Positions 1 to 6,856 of a stretch of 22,521 nt of DNA are shown here, in pieces. Position numbers and translations under genes: made by a program. Under the pieces are notes generated by a model that worked only from the letters and a program-made list of their open reading frames with translations, was not told where the DNA came from and searched no databases. How positions within the stretch are numbered: the first letter of the stretch is position 1; each line of letters opens with the position of its first letter. Source of the stretch: an uncultured Variovorax sp. (GTDB lineage: Bacteria > Pseudomonadota > Gammaproteobacteria > Burkholderiales > Burkholderiaceae); assembly GCA_946478645.1 (NCBI GenBank), contig CAMLCW010000037.1:1-22521 (forward strand), read 5' to 3'.

Positions 1-2
1 GC

Positions 3-98
3 TACCGCTTCAAGAACGCGCCGCAACCGATGTCGGGGTACGTTCGCGTTTCGGCCGATGCGCAGGGCCACGTGGGCGTCGAAGCGCGCAGCGCGTGA
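3..98 (+). CDS. 3' end of an unidentified protein (partial)
   Basis: An open frame enters from the left edge and ends at a TGA at 96-98, giving 31 residues that end in VGVEARSA. The composition (Gly-Tyr-Val-Arg-Val alternation) would fit a beta-strand-rich C-terminus. It converges with the SUKH-like gene 21 bp downstream. Too little is present to name a family. Because SUKH proteins often serve as immunity proteins, the upstream gene could be worth identifying, but the opposite orientation argues against a simple toxin-immunity pair. Confidence 0.4.
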   Translation, partial: YRFKNAPQPMSGYVRVSADAQGHVGVEARSA

Positions 99-119
99 TG
101 CGCCACGTGCAATGCGGAA

Positions 120-680
120 TCACAACGAAGCAGGCGACAGCGGCGAGCGCTCGAACTTGCGCAGCTTCTCGATGAACGCATCGATGTCCTCGAAGACGTG
201 CGCCTTGTCGACGCCCGAGGCCGCAAAATCGTCGACGACCAGCAGCGCCGGATCATCGCCTCGGCGATAGTCGAGCAGCACCAGCGCGTCGCGCTTGGCA
301 TTCAATACGACGAGCTTGTCGGCCCCGGCGATCGTTTCGTGCCAGGGGGGATCGTCCGGCACCCAATCGATGCGCCGCGACAGATCGGCCAGCGTCACGG
401 CATATTCCAGCGGCGCCAATTCGTCGAACGGCGAGAGCTCCTCTTCGTCTCCCGGGCCGACGAACATGAAGCGGTAGGCGACGACGCCGCCATTCCGGGC
501 TCGCCATAGCGTCTTGATCGCCTCGGGCAGCCTGGCACCAATGCGTGCTTCCGTCTCGTCGATCAAGGCATCGTCGGCCACGTCTTTCGGCTCCCAGCCA
601 TCGTCTCTGCCCGCAGTCCTGTTGGCGAAAGGATGCGCCTGGCCCCGCCAGAAAGCGGCCGCGCGCCCCCCTTTTGGCAA
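120..680 (-). CDS. SMI1/KNR4 (SUKH)-like protein
   Basis: The frame gives up to 186 residues. Residues about 37-66 read as the characteristic start of a SUKH domain: an acidic helix with E..IGARLPEAI (compare E..LG..LP..Y), then LW and an RNGG turn. The rest is a mix of strands and helices with an acidic middle (GDEEELSPFDEL) and a C-terminal helix near DIDAFIEKLRKF. SUKH proteins are commonly immunity proteins of polymorphic and contact-dependent toxins, or act in other protein-interaction roles. No toxin is visible here. The start is uncertain: no ATG lies in frame, the longest form uses TTG at 678-680 without a clear ribosome binding site, and an in-frame stop lies at 711-713. It may be an immunity gene that has lost its original N-terminus or its partner. 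The family call is by motif only. Confidence 0.6.
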   Translation of the reverse strand: MPKGGRAAAFWRGQAHPFANRTAGRDDGWEPKDVADDALIDETEARIGARLPEAIKTLWRARNGGVVAYRFMFVGPGDEEELSPFDELAPLEYAVTLADLSRRIDWVPDDPPWHETIAGADKLVVLNAKRDALVLLDYRRGDDPALLVVDDFAASGVDKAHVFEDIDAFIEKLRKFERSPLSPASL

Positions 681-710
681 GGTGCCGAACGGCTGGCTGC
701 GATAGAGCGC

Positions 711-845
711 CTAGTGCGCGGCACGCGGCACGCGGCACGCGGCACGCGGCATTCTTTCTTTCGGCCGTCGCAACGCCTGGAAGAATGCATCGAAGGTTTC
801 GAAGGTGACGTCGACGGGATCACCCGGCCACGCCTTCAACGCTTT
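711..845 (-). pseudogene. Possible C-terminal remnant of a minus-strand gene
   Basis: On the minus strand, 845 to 711 reads KALKAWPGDPVDVTFETFDA and then FFQALRRPKER before running into the 7-bp tandem repeat and a TAG at 711-713. The first 30 or so residues look like real protein, with alternating hydrophobic and acidic residues and an aromatic-rich helix, unlike most shadow frames here. No start is visible, and the frame loses its protein-like character upstream of 845, close to where the plus-strand nuclease gene begins. I read it as the tail of a gene cut by recombination. The family is not recognised, and chance remains possible. Confidence 0.25.
720..750. repeat. 7-bp tandem repeat, about 4.4 copies
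   Basis: GGCACGC is repeated four times head to tail (720-747), followed by a partial GGC. The 7-bp period is not a multiple of three, so copy changes would shift any frame through it. It lies between the SUKH-like gene and the putative remnant at 711-845. It is consistent with a slippage-prone microsatellite, and no function is evident. Confidence 0.85.
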
Positions 846-856
846 TTGGGGAAGAA

Positions 857-1654
857 GTGGCGGCGGCGCTCGGCGAGCTGACGCTCCTGCTGTCGCAGGC
901 CGCCATCATGGCGGTGGATCCGGCAACGTTCGACGAGCTGTTCCGGCGCCTGGGCAAGATCGAAGGCGCCGCCATCAACCTTCGCGGTGCATTGTTCGGT
1001 TACTTGGTCGCCGACCTGGTGCGCCAGACCGACACCTGTATCGACATTCGGATCAACCAAGTGTTCGCGGATCCGCAAAATGCGACGGCGCGCGCCGAGG
1101 TGGATGTGCTCGCGACGACGCATCCGCGCGACGTGCGCTTCATCGAATGTAAGGGCTACCGCCCAGGGGGCACTGTGCCGGACGACATGGTGCGCACTCG
1201 GCTGGAGGTGCGCGTGCCGTTGCTGCGCCGTGTGGCGTTAGCGCATCCCGACTGGAAGAGCCGCAAGCTGTGCTTTGAGTTCTGGACAACCGGCGATCTC
1301 TCGCCGGCGGCGCGCGAACTGATCCGCGACGGGCAAAAGGCGATCAGCCCCAACAAGTACTCGATCGTCGTCCGCGAGGCCGAACACGTCGATGCGCTGG
1401 CCAAGCAAAGCCAGGACACCGCCTTGCGGCGCACGTTGGCCGAGCATTTCCTGGAGCGTCCGTTCGAGACCATCGAGCGCGACCTCGCACGAATGTCAGC
1501 GCGCCAGCGCCGCAAGGCGCTGACGGGTGCACCGCCGGCGGACGCCGCCGACTTGGCAGACCTGCTCGACAGCGTCGACGACATGCGCCGCCCGGCCCTG
1601 CCGGCCCCCGGCCCTTTGCTGTCAGTCGCCCGTGCGCGGCGTGGCGTTCGGTAG
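857..1654 (+). CDS. PD-(D/E)XK nuclease-like protein
   Basis: 265 residues from a GTG at 857 preceded by a purine-rich GGGGAAGAA; an ATG at 908 is an alternative start. Residues about 38-56 form an amphipathic helix (AINLRGALFGYLVADLV). They are followed by a strand and the core motif: AEVDVLA at 80-86 (Asp83), an HPRD turn, then FIECKG at 95-100 with Glu97 and Lys99. Asp, then ExK on the next strand, is the catalytic signature of restriction-endonuclease-fold nucleases, so a metal-dependent nuclease is the best guess. After residue 200 the sequence is basic and then Ala/Pro-rich, probably a linker or tail. No methyltransferase is adjacent. The gene converges with the HEPN-like gene ending at 1808. 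The N-terminus starts abruptly beside a possible recombination junction, so it may be truncated. The target is unknown. Confidence 0.6.
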   Translation: MAAALGELTLLLSQAAIMAVDPATFDELFRRLGKIEGAAINLRGALFGYLVADLVRQTDTCIDIRINQVFADPQNATARAEVDVLATTHPRDVRFIECKGYRPGGTVPDDMVRTRLEVRVPLLRRVALAHPDWKSRKLCFEFWTTGDLSPAARELIRDGQKAISPNKYSIVVREAEHVDALAKQSQDTALRRTLAEHFLERPFETIERDLARMSARQRRKALTGAPPADAADLADLLDSVDDMRRPALPAPGPLLSVARARRGVR

Positions 1655-1807
1655 GGGCGAGGACGACTGGCGACCTGCCAAAACGTGCCGGTGTGCGCCC
1701 ATCAATCGAAGCCACCAACGACTACCCATGGCTGGTTACCGGCGCGTGCTCACTGCAAGCGCTGCCGCGTGTAGAACGGCTGGTTTGGGTCGGAAGCGAG
1801 CGCATTC

Positions 1808-2788
1808 TCACGAAGACATGTTGCGTTGAGCTTCCGCGATCCAATCAAGCCAATCAGGTGAGTGCACGCCTGTAAGCAGGTAGGCGAACAGCCCAGGCAG
1901 TGACTGGCGTAGATGAATCCGATCGTCGATTGAGAGCGCCGCAAACGGCGCATCTCCGAGCCGGCTGCCAGGATGAAGCGTCTGAATACGTTGCGGGTAG
2001 AAATCGCCAAAGAATTTTCCGTCTGCTGGCGGCGGATACCCAAGATGGGCGTCAAAGGCGTTATGGAACCACGTCGCCGCATCGGCTGCAGAAGGATTCG
2101 GAATTCCCTCCGACTGTAGATGCCGACGAATCATCTCGAACGATGCGTCCAGAGCTATGAACGCTGCGATCGCGGATTCCTCTTGAAACTCCTCATGCTT
2201 GGCAAGCATGTCGCACTTGACTAGTGCCTGGATACCGCGCATCAAGAGCAAGTTCGATGTAGAAATTCTCTGCCAGTAGGCGTCGCATAGATCAATGCTC
2301 AACTCACCTGCATCGAACAGGAAGCCTTCCGCCCCGATGCCCTGCCATTCACTCTTAGAGAGTGCCGGAGACGTGAAGCGCTTGTCGCCGATGACGGCGG
2401 CCTTGATCTGACTGATGCAGCCATGATCCTGCAAATCCAAGTGATCGTTGCCGAGAATCACATCAGTGTGAACTCGAGGATAGAACCAGCAGCGACGCTC
2501 GGTGAACCTTTCGCAGAACATCAGTGAGCCGAGCAGTCGAACGAGCTCCGGCTTCATCCAATCGACTTCGCTGTACGGGAGATCTTCCCGCGAGCGCCAG
2601 GTTGAGCAATGTGTGACAGCAAATACGACCTCTTCGTCAGCGACGAATGCTGAAGTTGGAAAACTGAAAATGCCTCGCGGGTAGTGGCCCGCAGCGCTGA
2701 ACGGGGTCACCCTATACCGGAGCGAAGAGTAGTCATCTCTGTCCGGTTTCGCCTTGATCTTAATTTCCACTGTGATGAAGTCCTGCAA
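1808..2788 (-). CDS. Uncharacterised protein with C-terminal HEPN-type R-x4-H motif
   Basis: Up to 326 residues from a TTG at 2786-2788. A GTG at 2768-2770 (residue 7), which has AGGA about 10 bases upstream, may be the true start. Residues 1-110 are mixed strand/loop. Residues about 175-310 are predominantly helical and contain RIQTLHP (Arg267-x4-His272) followed by PGSRLG and a helix ending in LFAYLLTG. An R-x4-6-H motif inside a helical domain is the hallmark of HEPN ribonucleases, common effectors in toxin-antitoxin, abortive-infection and CRISPR systems. It lies 113 bp downstream of the SMC-like ATPase gene on the same strand, so an operon is likely. The coding sequence is visibly less GC-rich than the catabolic genes to the right, suggesting transfer. 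The HEPN assignment rests on the motif and helical context; the N-terminal part is not recognised. Confidence 0.55.
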   Translation of the reverse strand: MQDFITVEIKIKAKPDRDDYSSLRYRVTPFSAAGHYPRGIFSFPTSAFVADEEVVFAVTHCSTWRSREDLPYSEVDWMKPELVRLLGSLMFCERFTERRCWFYPRVHTDVILGNDHLDLQDHGCISQIKAAVIGDKRFTSPALSKSEWQGIGAEGFLFDAGELSIDLCDAYWQRISTSNLLLMRGIQALVKCDMLAKHEEFQEESAIAAFIALDASFEMIRRHLQSEGIPNPSAADAATWFHNAFDAHLGYPPPADGKFFGDFYPQRIQTLHPGSRLGDAPFAALSIDDRIHLRQSLPGLFAYLLTGVHSPDWLDWIAEAQRNMSS

Positions 2789-2901
2789 CTGGCAATCGTG
2801 AACGCGATGGCTGTGCTCGCCACAATCGGACGTTCATCACGCTCTGGCGGTTTCGGGATCGCAAGGTCCGTAGAGTCAGCGTCGGATTGCTTCCGAAAGC
2901 C

Positions 2902-5526
2902 TCAGCGTCTTTGTAGGGCATCGAGTGCAGCGTCCAATGCTGCGATCGACTCGACGATGACCCGGACGGTGGCTCGGTCGAACTCATGATCACGTTGCGC
3001 GTCGTGCACGCCGCTATTGAGATAGCCCCACTCGATACTAGCGCCGCTGACATTGAGCAGGGTGGCGAGCGCGGCCACCGCCTGCGGCGCACCAGTGTGC
3101 TGCGCCGAGATGCGATCGACCGCCGATCGCAACTTGCTGCACTTGTTGTTCAACTCCCACGGCGAGCGAGGTCCGCCCAGCTTGATGTCGATCCGACCGT
3201 CCGCCCGCCGGCCCAGCCATGTCCAAAGGCGATCCGTGAGACTCTCCAGCGCCGGCCGGGACTGGCGCAGTGCCTCGCGCTTCTCGTCGTCCGCCAACGC
3301 CCGCTGGGCCAGCAGAACGTAGTTCTTCGTCGGCGGGTCGCTGTCGACGTGCAGCTCGTGCTCCCCTTGATGTGGGAGAAACTTGTAGCGCTTGATGGCC
3401 GCGGCGCGCCGCGCGCCCAGCTCCTGCTGGATGCGATGCAGAAATTCCTCGGCGTGCGAGGTGAGGATGATCTGCTTGCCGTCAAGCAAACCGTCCTCGA
3501 AGAAGGTGCGCCAGATGCCGTCGCGGTGGTCGTCGTCGATCGCGTTGACGACGTCGTCGAAAATAACCACGGGACAGCCCTGCGCGATATTCTTGGCGAG
3601 CAAGATCGCCAGTCCCAGGCACTTGATGTGGCCTTCACTGAAAATGATCAGCGCGTCGTATCGCACGCCCGGCTCGCCGGCGAACTCCACTTCGATCTTT
3701 CCGTTCTCCGCTACCGGCAACCACAGCGCGTGCAGCAGATCGCCGGGCGGATCGGCCCGATTGAAGGCGTTGTACAGATGGCGGGCCTGCTCCCCCAGCC
3801 CCTGCAGCAGCACGCCCGGCAAAGCGGCCAGGTAGGCCTGAATCTCGGGCAAGAAACCGTCGTAGGCGGCCTTGACCCGCTGATGGTGCGCCACCACCGG
3901 TACTTCAGCCGCGGCGGTCTGGATCAGCTCGCGGTTCGCCTCGTCGAACTGGGCCACGGTCTGGCGGGCGGTGACCAAGTCTTGATCGGTCGCCGTGCGC
4001 ATGGTCCGCAGTCGTTCGATCTCCAGCTGATGCTGCTGCAGGCGGTCCCGCTCCTGGGCCAGCGTGCCGCGCTGGGCATGCAGCTCACGCGCACATACGT
4101 CGAGGCCTTCGATGATCGCGGCGATTCGCAACAGGGCCTGCCAGGCGCGTTGTTCGCCATCCACCCAAGCACCGAGCCAGTTTCCCGCCGACGTGGGAGG
4201 CAGCAGCGGCAGGCCCGCAGCCTGCAAGTCGGCGGGACAGGCGACCACAGCCGCCGCCAACACGCGGCGCATCTCGTCCCACAGCCCTCGGACTGCCTCG
4301 CTCAACTGAGTCCGAAGTCCGGCCTCCTGCTGCTGCAGGGCGGCCAACTGCGCGAGCTGCTCCAGGCCCGTTCGCGCCTTGGCGAACGGATCTTGCGCCA
4401 CGGCGGCCAATCCGGTTCCACATGCGGGACACGCGGTCGCTCCTTCGGCCAGGGCGAGCACGGCCTCGTACAGCTTTGCGTACGACACCTCGCCTGCGCG
4501 GGCCGCGAGTTGCGCGGAAGACGCCTGCCACAGCCCGTGGACGCGGTAGGCCTCTGCCAGCAACGCCTCCAGACGAGCCTGTGTCACCTCATGGATGGCA
4601 GGCGGGTTGGCGTCCAGTTGTGCCTGGACCTGCGGCAGCCGCCCCTGTTGCTGCGGTGTACCGAGCAGCCAGTCGACGCAGGCCTGGTAGGTCACGCCAG
4701 GCGCTATGCGCTGTGCCAAGGCTTGTTCCTGGCCCTCGACCGCTGCGATCTTCTGCGGGTAGGCGGCGATCGCTTGCTCGGAGTTCGCCAACTGCAGGCG
4801 ATGCTGTGCCAGCTGTGCCGCTTGCATGCCGGCCAGCATCAGGTCCTGGTCGAGGGAGGGATTGAAGCCGCGCACGAACTCGTTGAACTGGTCCACGCCG
4901 AACAGGGTAGCGATGAGCTGGCGCTGATCGCCCGGGGTCCGCGCGGCGATGCGGGCGAAGTCGTCGAGGCGGTTCTTCTCGATGAAGCAGAAGCGGTACT
5001 CGCCTTCGTCGGGTTGGACAGCCTGCGCTTCGTCCGCCGCCCTGGACGACAGGACCGGCGCGACGTGGCGATGCAGACGAGCATTGTTGCAATAGATTCG
5101 CTGGTCGACCCGCTTAGCCTGCGCTTCGCTGATCGAACCGAGCATCGCTACTTCCAAGGCTTCGCAGAAGCTGCTTTTGCCGGTGCCGTTGGCACCGTAG
5201 ACCAGGGTGATGTCATGGCTGAGGTCGAACGTCTCCTGGCGCATAAATCCCCGGAACGGCCCGACTTCCAGCTGGTGCAGCCTGCCGAGCGCCGGCCCAG
5301 CCTCGGGGCCGCGGGAGTCCCCGTCGTAGGCGACAGGCATCTGCGCCAGATGCGCGACGGCCAGCGGCGCCAGACGAGTGGATCGACCACGTCTGACAGC
5401 ACCGATTTCAGCCAGCGTTTGCAGGTGATCGAGCACTAAGTGCGCGAGCCGACGCACGTCGTCGTGCACATGTCGCTGGGCCAGATGCGCCAAGAAGCGG
5501 TGGTACTCCGAAAGAATTTGTGCCAT
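2902..5526 (-). CDS. SMC/RloC-like coiled-coil ATPase with zinc-hook motif
   Basis: 874 residues, starting at the ATG 5524-5526, chosen because AAGAGGGG lies just upstream; the frame stays open to 5700 but that extension does not look coding. Domains: a helical N-terminal extension (1-80); an ABC-type head with FRGF and Walker A GANGTGKSS (111-119); Gln/Leu-rich helices from about 235 to 550 interrupted by CPACG (Cys366, Cys369), a zinc-hook-like apex; a second half-head with the signature-like FSEGHIK (629-635), Walker B CPVVIFDD (651-658), a D-loop and ILTSHAEE with the switch His691. A C-terminal domain (about 715-874) ends with WGYLNSGVHD and a helix. The layout resembles the RloC, Lamassu LmuB and Rad50/SMC classes used in phage defence and DNA surveillance. 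It precedes the HEPN-like gene and is probably its operon partner. The exact subfamily is not assigned. Confidence 0.8.
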   Translation of the reverse strand: MAQILSEYHRFLAHLAQRHVHDDVRRLAHLVLDHLQTLAEIGAVRRGRSTRLAPLAVAHLAQMPVAYDGDSRGPEAGPALGRLHQLEVGPFRGFMRQETFDLSHDITLVYGANGTGKSSFCEALEVAMLGSISEAQAKRVDQRIYCNNARLHRHVAPVLSSRAADEAQAVQPDEGEYRFCFIEKNRLDDFARIAARTPGDQRQLIATLFGVDQFNEFVRGFNPSLDQDLMLAGMQAAQLAQHRLQLANSEQAIAAYPQKIAAVEGQEQALAQRIAPGVTYQACVDWLLGTPQQQGRLPQVQAQLDANPPAIHEVTQARLEALLAEAYRVHGLWQASSAQLAARAGEVSYAKLYEAVLALAEGATACPACGTGLAAVAQDPFAKARTGLEQLAQLAALQQQEAGLRTQLSEAVRGLWDEMRRVLAAAVVACPADLQAAGLPLLPPTSAGNWLGAWVDGEQRAWQALLRIAAIIEGLDVCARELHAQRGTLAQERDRLQQHQLEIERLRTMRTATDQDLVTARQTVAQFDEANRELIQTAAAEVPVVAHHQRVKAAYDGFLPEIQAYLAALPGVLLQGLGEQARHLYNAFNRADPPGDLLHALWLPVAENGKIEVEFAGEPGVRYDALIIFSEGHIKCLGLAILLAKNIAQGCPVVIFDDVVNAIDDDHRDGIWRTFFEDGLLDGKQIILTSHAEEFLHRIQQELGARRAAAIKRYKFLPHQGEHELHVDSDPPTKNYVLLAQRALADDEKREALRQSRPALESLTDRLWTWLGRRADGRIDIKLGGPRSPWELNNKCSKLRSAVDRISAQHTGAPQAVAALATLLNVSGASIEWGYLNSGVHDAQRDHEFDRATVRVIVESIAALDAALDALQRR

Positions 5527-5979
5527 GCAGCCCCTCTTGACATATAGACGCCTTGAGCCGCGTCCTTCGCAGTAATCATGGCCATCGTCGCAAAAATCGC
5601 GGGTGGCCTCGCTTCTATTCTCGGTTACGGCTTGTAGCTCGTACCTAGTAGAGAACTGGCGCCGGCCAACCGCTGCGAGTGAGCATGTCGCCACGGTCAC
5701 TCCGAGATCTCGTGTCGGGCGTTAATCATCGACTGCTATCGGTCAAGCCGACTGACAGCATTTGGGCCCATCTGAGACATTGGGCCTCGCCCGAAGCAGC
5801 CGGTCGTGAGCCCAAAAGTCGATCCCATGGCGCGGCACACGTTTGAATCTCCTGAAACTTGCGGAAGTTCAACGGGCGCCATCGAACGGTGGTCCGGGAT
5901 TCAGACGCCAGGGTTCATTGCCATTCCGGCAGTGCCCGTTGCGCCAAGCAAGCCCGCCGGCCAAGACTCATCCAAAACT
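5527..5979. other. Intergenic stretch without a convincing gene
   Basis: About 450 bp lie between the ATPase start and the TetR operator. The minus-strand frame of the ATPase continues to 5700 but without typical codon bias. A short plus-strand frame (5806-5994) has no recognisable domain and runs into the palindrome. I see no tRNA, transposase or integrase. This stretch is the boundary between the accessory region and the catabolic locus and probably holds the promoters of both flanking genes. A TATATG lies just 5' of the ATPase ribosome binding site, but no good -35 partner is visible. Confidence 0.5.
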
Positions 5980-6003
5980 TACTTGCAATCATGATTGCAA
6001 GTA
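5980..6003. promoter_or_regulatory. Perfect 24-bp palindrome, putative TetR operator
   Basis: The half-site TACTTGCAATCA is followed immediately by its exact reverse complement, with no central spacer. It ends 15 bp before the ATG of the TetR-family gene at 6019. A TetR dimer typically binds such a site and blocks its own promoter. No second copy was seen in front of the first operon gene at 6857, so control of the operon would have to be through read-through from this promoter or through a degenerate site. The palindrome is directly visible; the binding partner is inferred. Confidence 0.75.
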
Positions 6004-6018
6004 TTTAACATCGCGGCC

Positions 6019-6738
6019 ATGACACAAACCCGTCCCAAGACGGCGGCGCCGTCGCCGGCGCTGCCAGCCGGCGATCCCGCCCGCTCCGCCAACGACAGCG
6101 CCACCCATGCTGCCCCGCGCAAGACGCGGCGCACGCAGGCCGAGCGCGTGGCCGAATCCGACCGCCGCCTGTTCGAGGCCGCCACGCACCTGATCGCCAA
6201 GCACGGCTACACCCAGACCACGCTCGAAGCCATCGGCGTCGAGGCCGGCTACAGCCGCGGCCTGGTGCAGCACCGCTTCGGCAACAAGGACCGCCTGCTC
6301 GACGAGCTGATCAAGAAGATCGCCGCCGACCACCGCGAGCGCCTGCTGGTGCGGCTGCGCGGGCTCTCGGGCCTGGACGCGCTGTTCTGCGAAATCGACT
6401 GCTACCTCGAGAGCATGGACACGCCGCGCGACAGCTCGCGCGCCTTCTTCATGCTGATGCACGAATCGCTGGGCCCTGCCCCGCACATCCGCCCCACCTT
6501 CGCGGCGATCAGCGCACGCTGGCACCGCGCGCTCGCGCGGCAGTTCGAGAACGGCCAGCGTGCCGGCCAGATCCGCGACGACATCGACCCCGAGCGCGAA
6601 GCGCAGCTGCTCATCGCCACCGCGCGCGGCCTGCGCACGCAGGCGATGCTCAATCCGCAGACCAGCGACATCGCCTCGGCGATCCAGGCCTTCAAGGACG
6701 GCCTGCGCGCGCGCTGGCTGAAGCCTGCCAGCGGCTAG
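6019..6738 (+). CDS. TetR/AcrR-family transcriptional regulator
   Basis: 239 residues from the ATG at 6019; a TTG at 5995 would place the start inside the palindrome. An Ala/Pro- and Arg-rich N-terminal tail of about 40 residues precedes the DNA-binding domain. The helix-turn-helix reads AATHLIAKHGYTQTTLEAIG, then VEAGYSRGLVQHRFGNKDRL, the classic TetR pattern with the tyrosine/histidine-phenylalanine positions of the recognition helix. The C-terminal ligand domain is helical and typical of the family. It probably represses itself through the palindrome just upstream and may control the downstream catabolic operon in response to a pathway acid or acyl-CoA (inference from position). The gene is followed by a hairpin with a T-rich tail, then the Bug receptor gene 118 bp away. 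Confidence 0.9.
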   Translation: MTQTRPKTAAPSPALPAGDPARSANDSATHAAPRKTRRTQAERVAESDRRLFEAATHLIAKHGYTQTTLEAIGVEAGYSRGLVQHRFGNKDRLLDELIKKIAADHRERLLVRLRGLSGLDALFCEIDCYLESMDTPRDSSRAFFMLMHESLGPAPHIRPTFAAISARWHRALARQFENGQRAGQIRDDIDPEREAQLLIATARGLRTQAMLNPQTSDIASAIQAFKDGLRARWLKPASG

Positions 6739-6798
6739 GCCCGCCCTTTTTTTTCCTGCGCGTCCATCACGTCTTCGCCCGGCCTGCGCCCGGCGAGC

Positions 6799-6822
6799 GG
6801 GACGGGCTCGTCCCTTCGTTTT
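6799..6822 (+). terminator. Putative intrinsic terminator after the TetR gene
   Basis: GGGACG and CGTCCC form a perfect 6-bp stem around the loop GGCT (6799-6814), followed by TTCGTTTT. The T tract is interrupted, so termination may be partial. It lies 60 bp after the TetR stop and 35 bp before the Bug receptor start, so it would attenuate read-through into the catabolic operon. Confidence 0.45.
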
Positions 6823-6856
6823 CCCTCTTCATTCTTTTCACGGAGACAAAACCACC

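Noticed and set aside
720..750. Tandem repeat as a CRISPR fragment
   Set aside because: The unit is 7 bp with no spacers; it is a simple sequence repeat.
857..1654. Restriction-modification system
   Set aside because: The nuclease motif is present but no methyltransferase or specificity gene lies in the window.
2986..5439. Very long plus-strand open frame (817 codons) opposite the ATPase gene
   Set aside because: It is antisense to a protein with intact Walker A, Walker B, signature and H-loop motifs, and its own translation has no domain. High GC makes such antisense frames common.
2902..5526. Calling the ATPase RloC or Lamassu LmuB outright
   Set aside because: The zinc-hook and head motifs are shared by several classes, the RloC nuclease triad is not clearly present, and no LmuA/LmuC-type neighbours are identifiable.
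5806..5994. 62-codon plus-strand frame before the TetR gene
   Set aside because: No domain, no ribosome binding site, and it runs into the perfect palindrome, so it is more likely intergenic.
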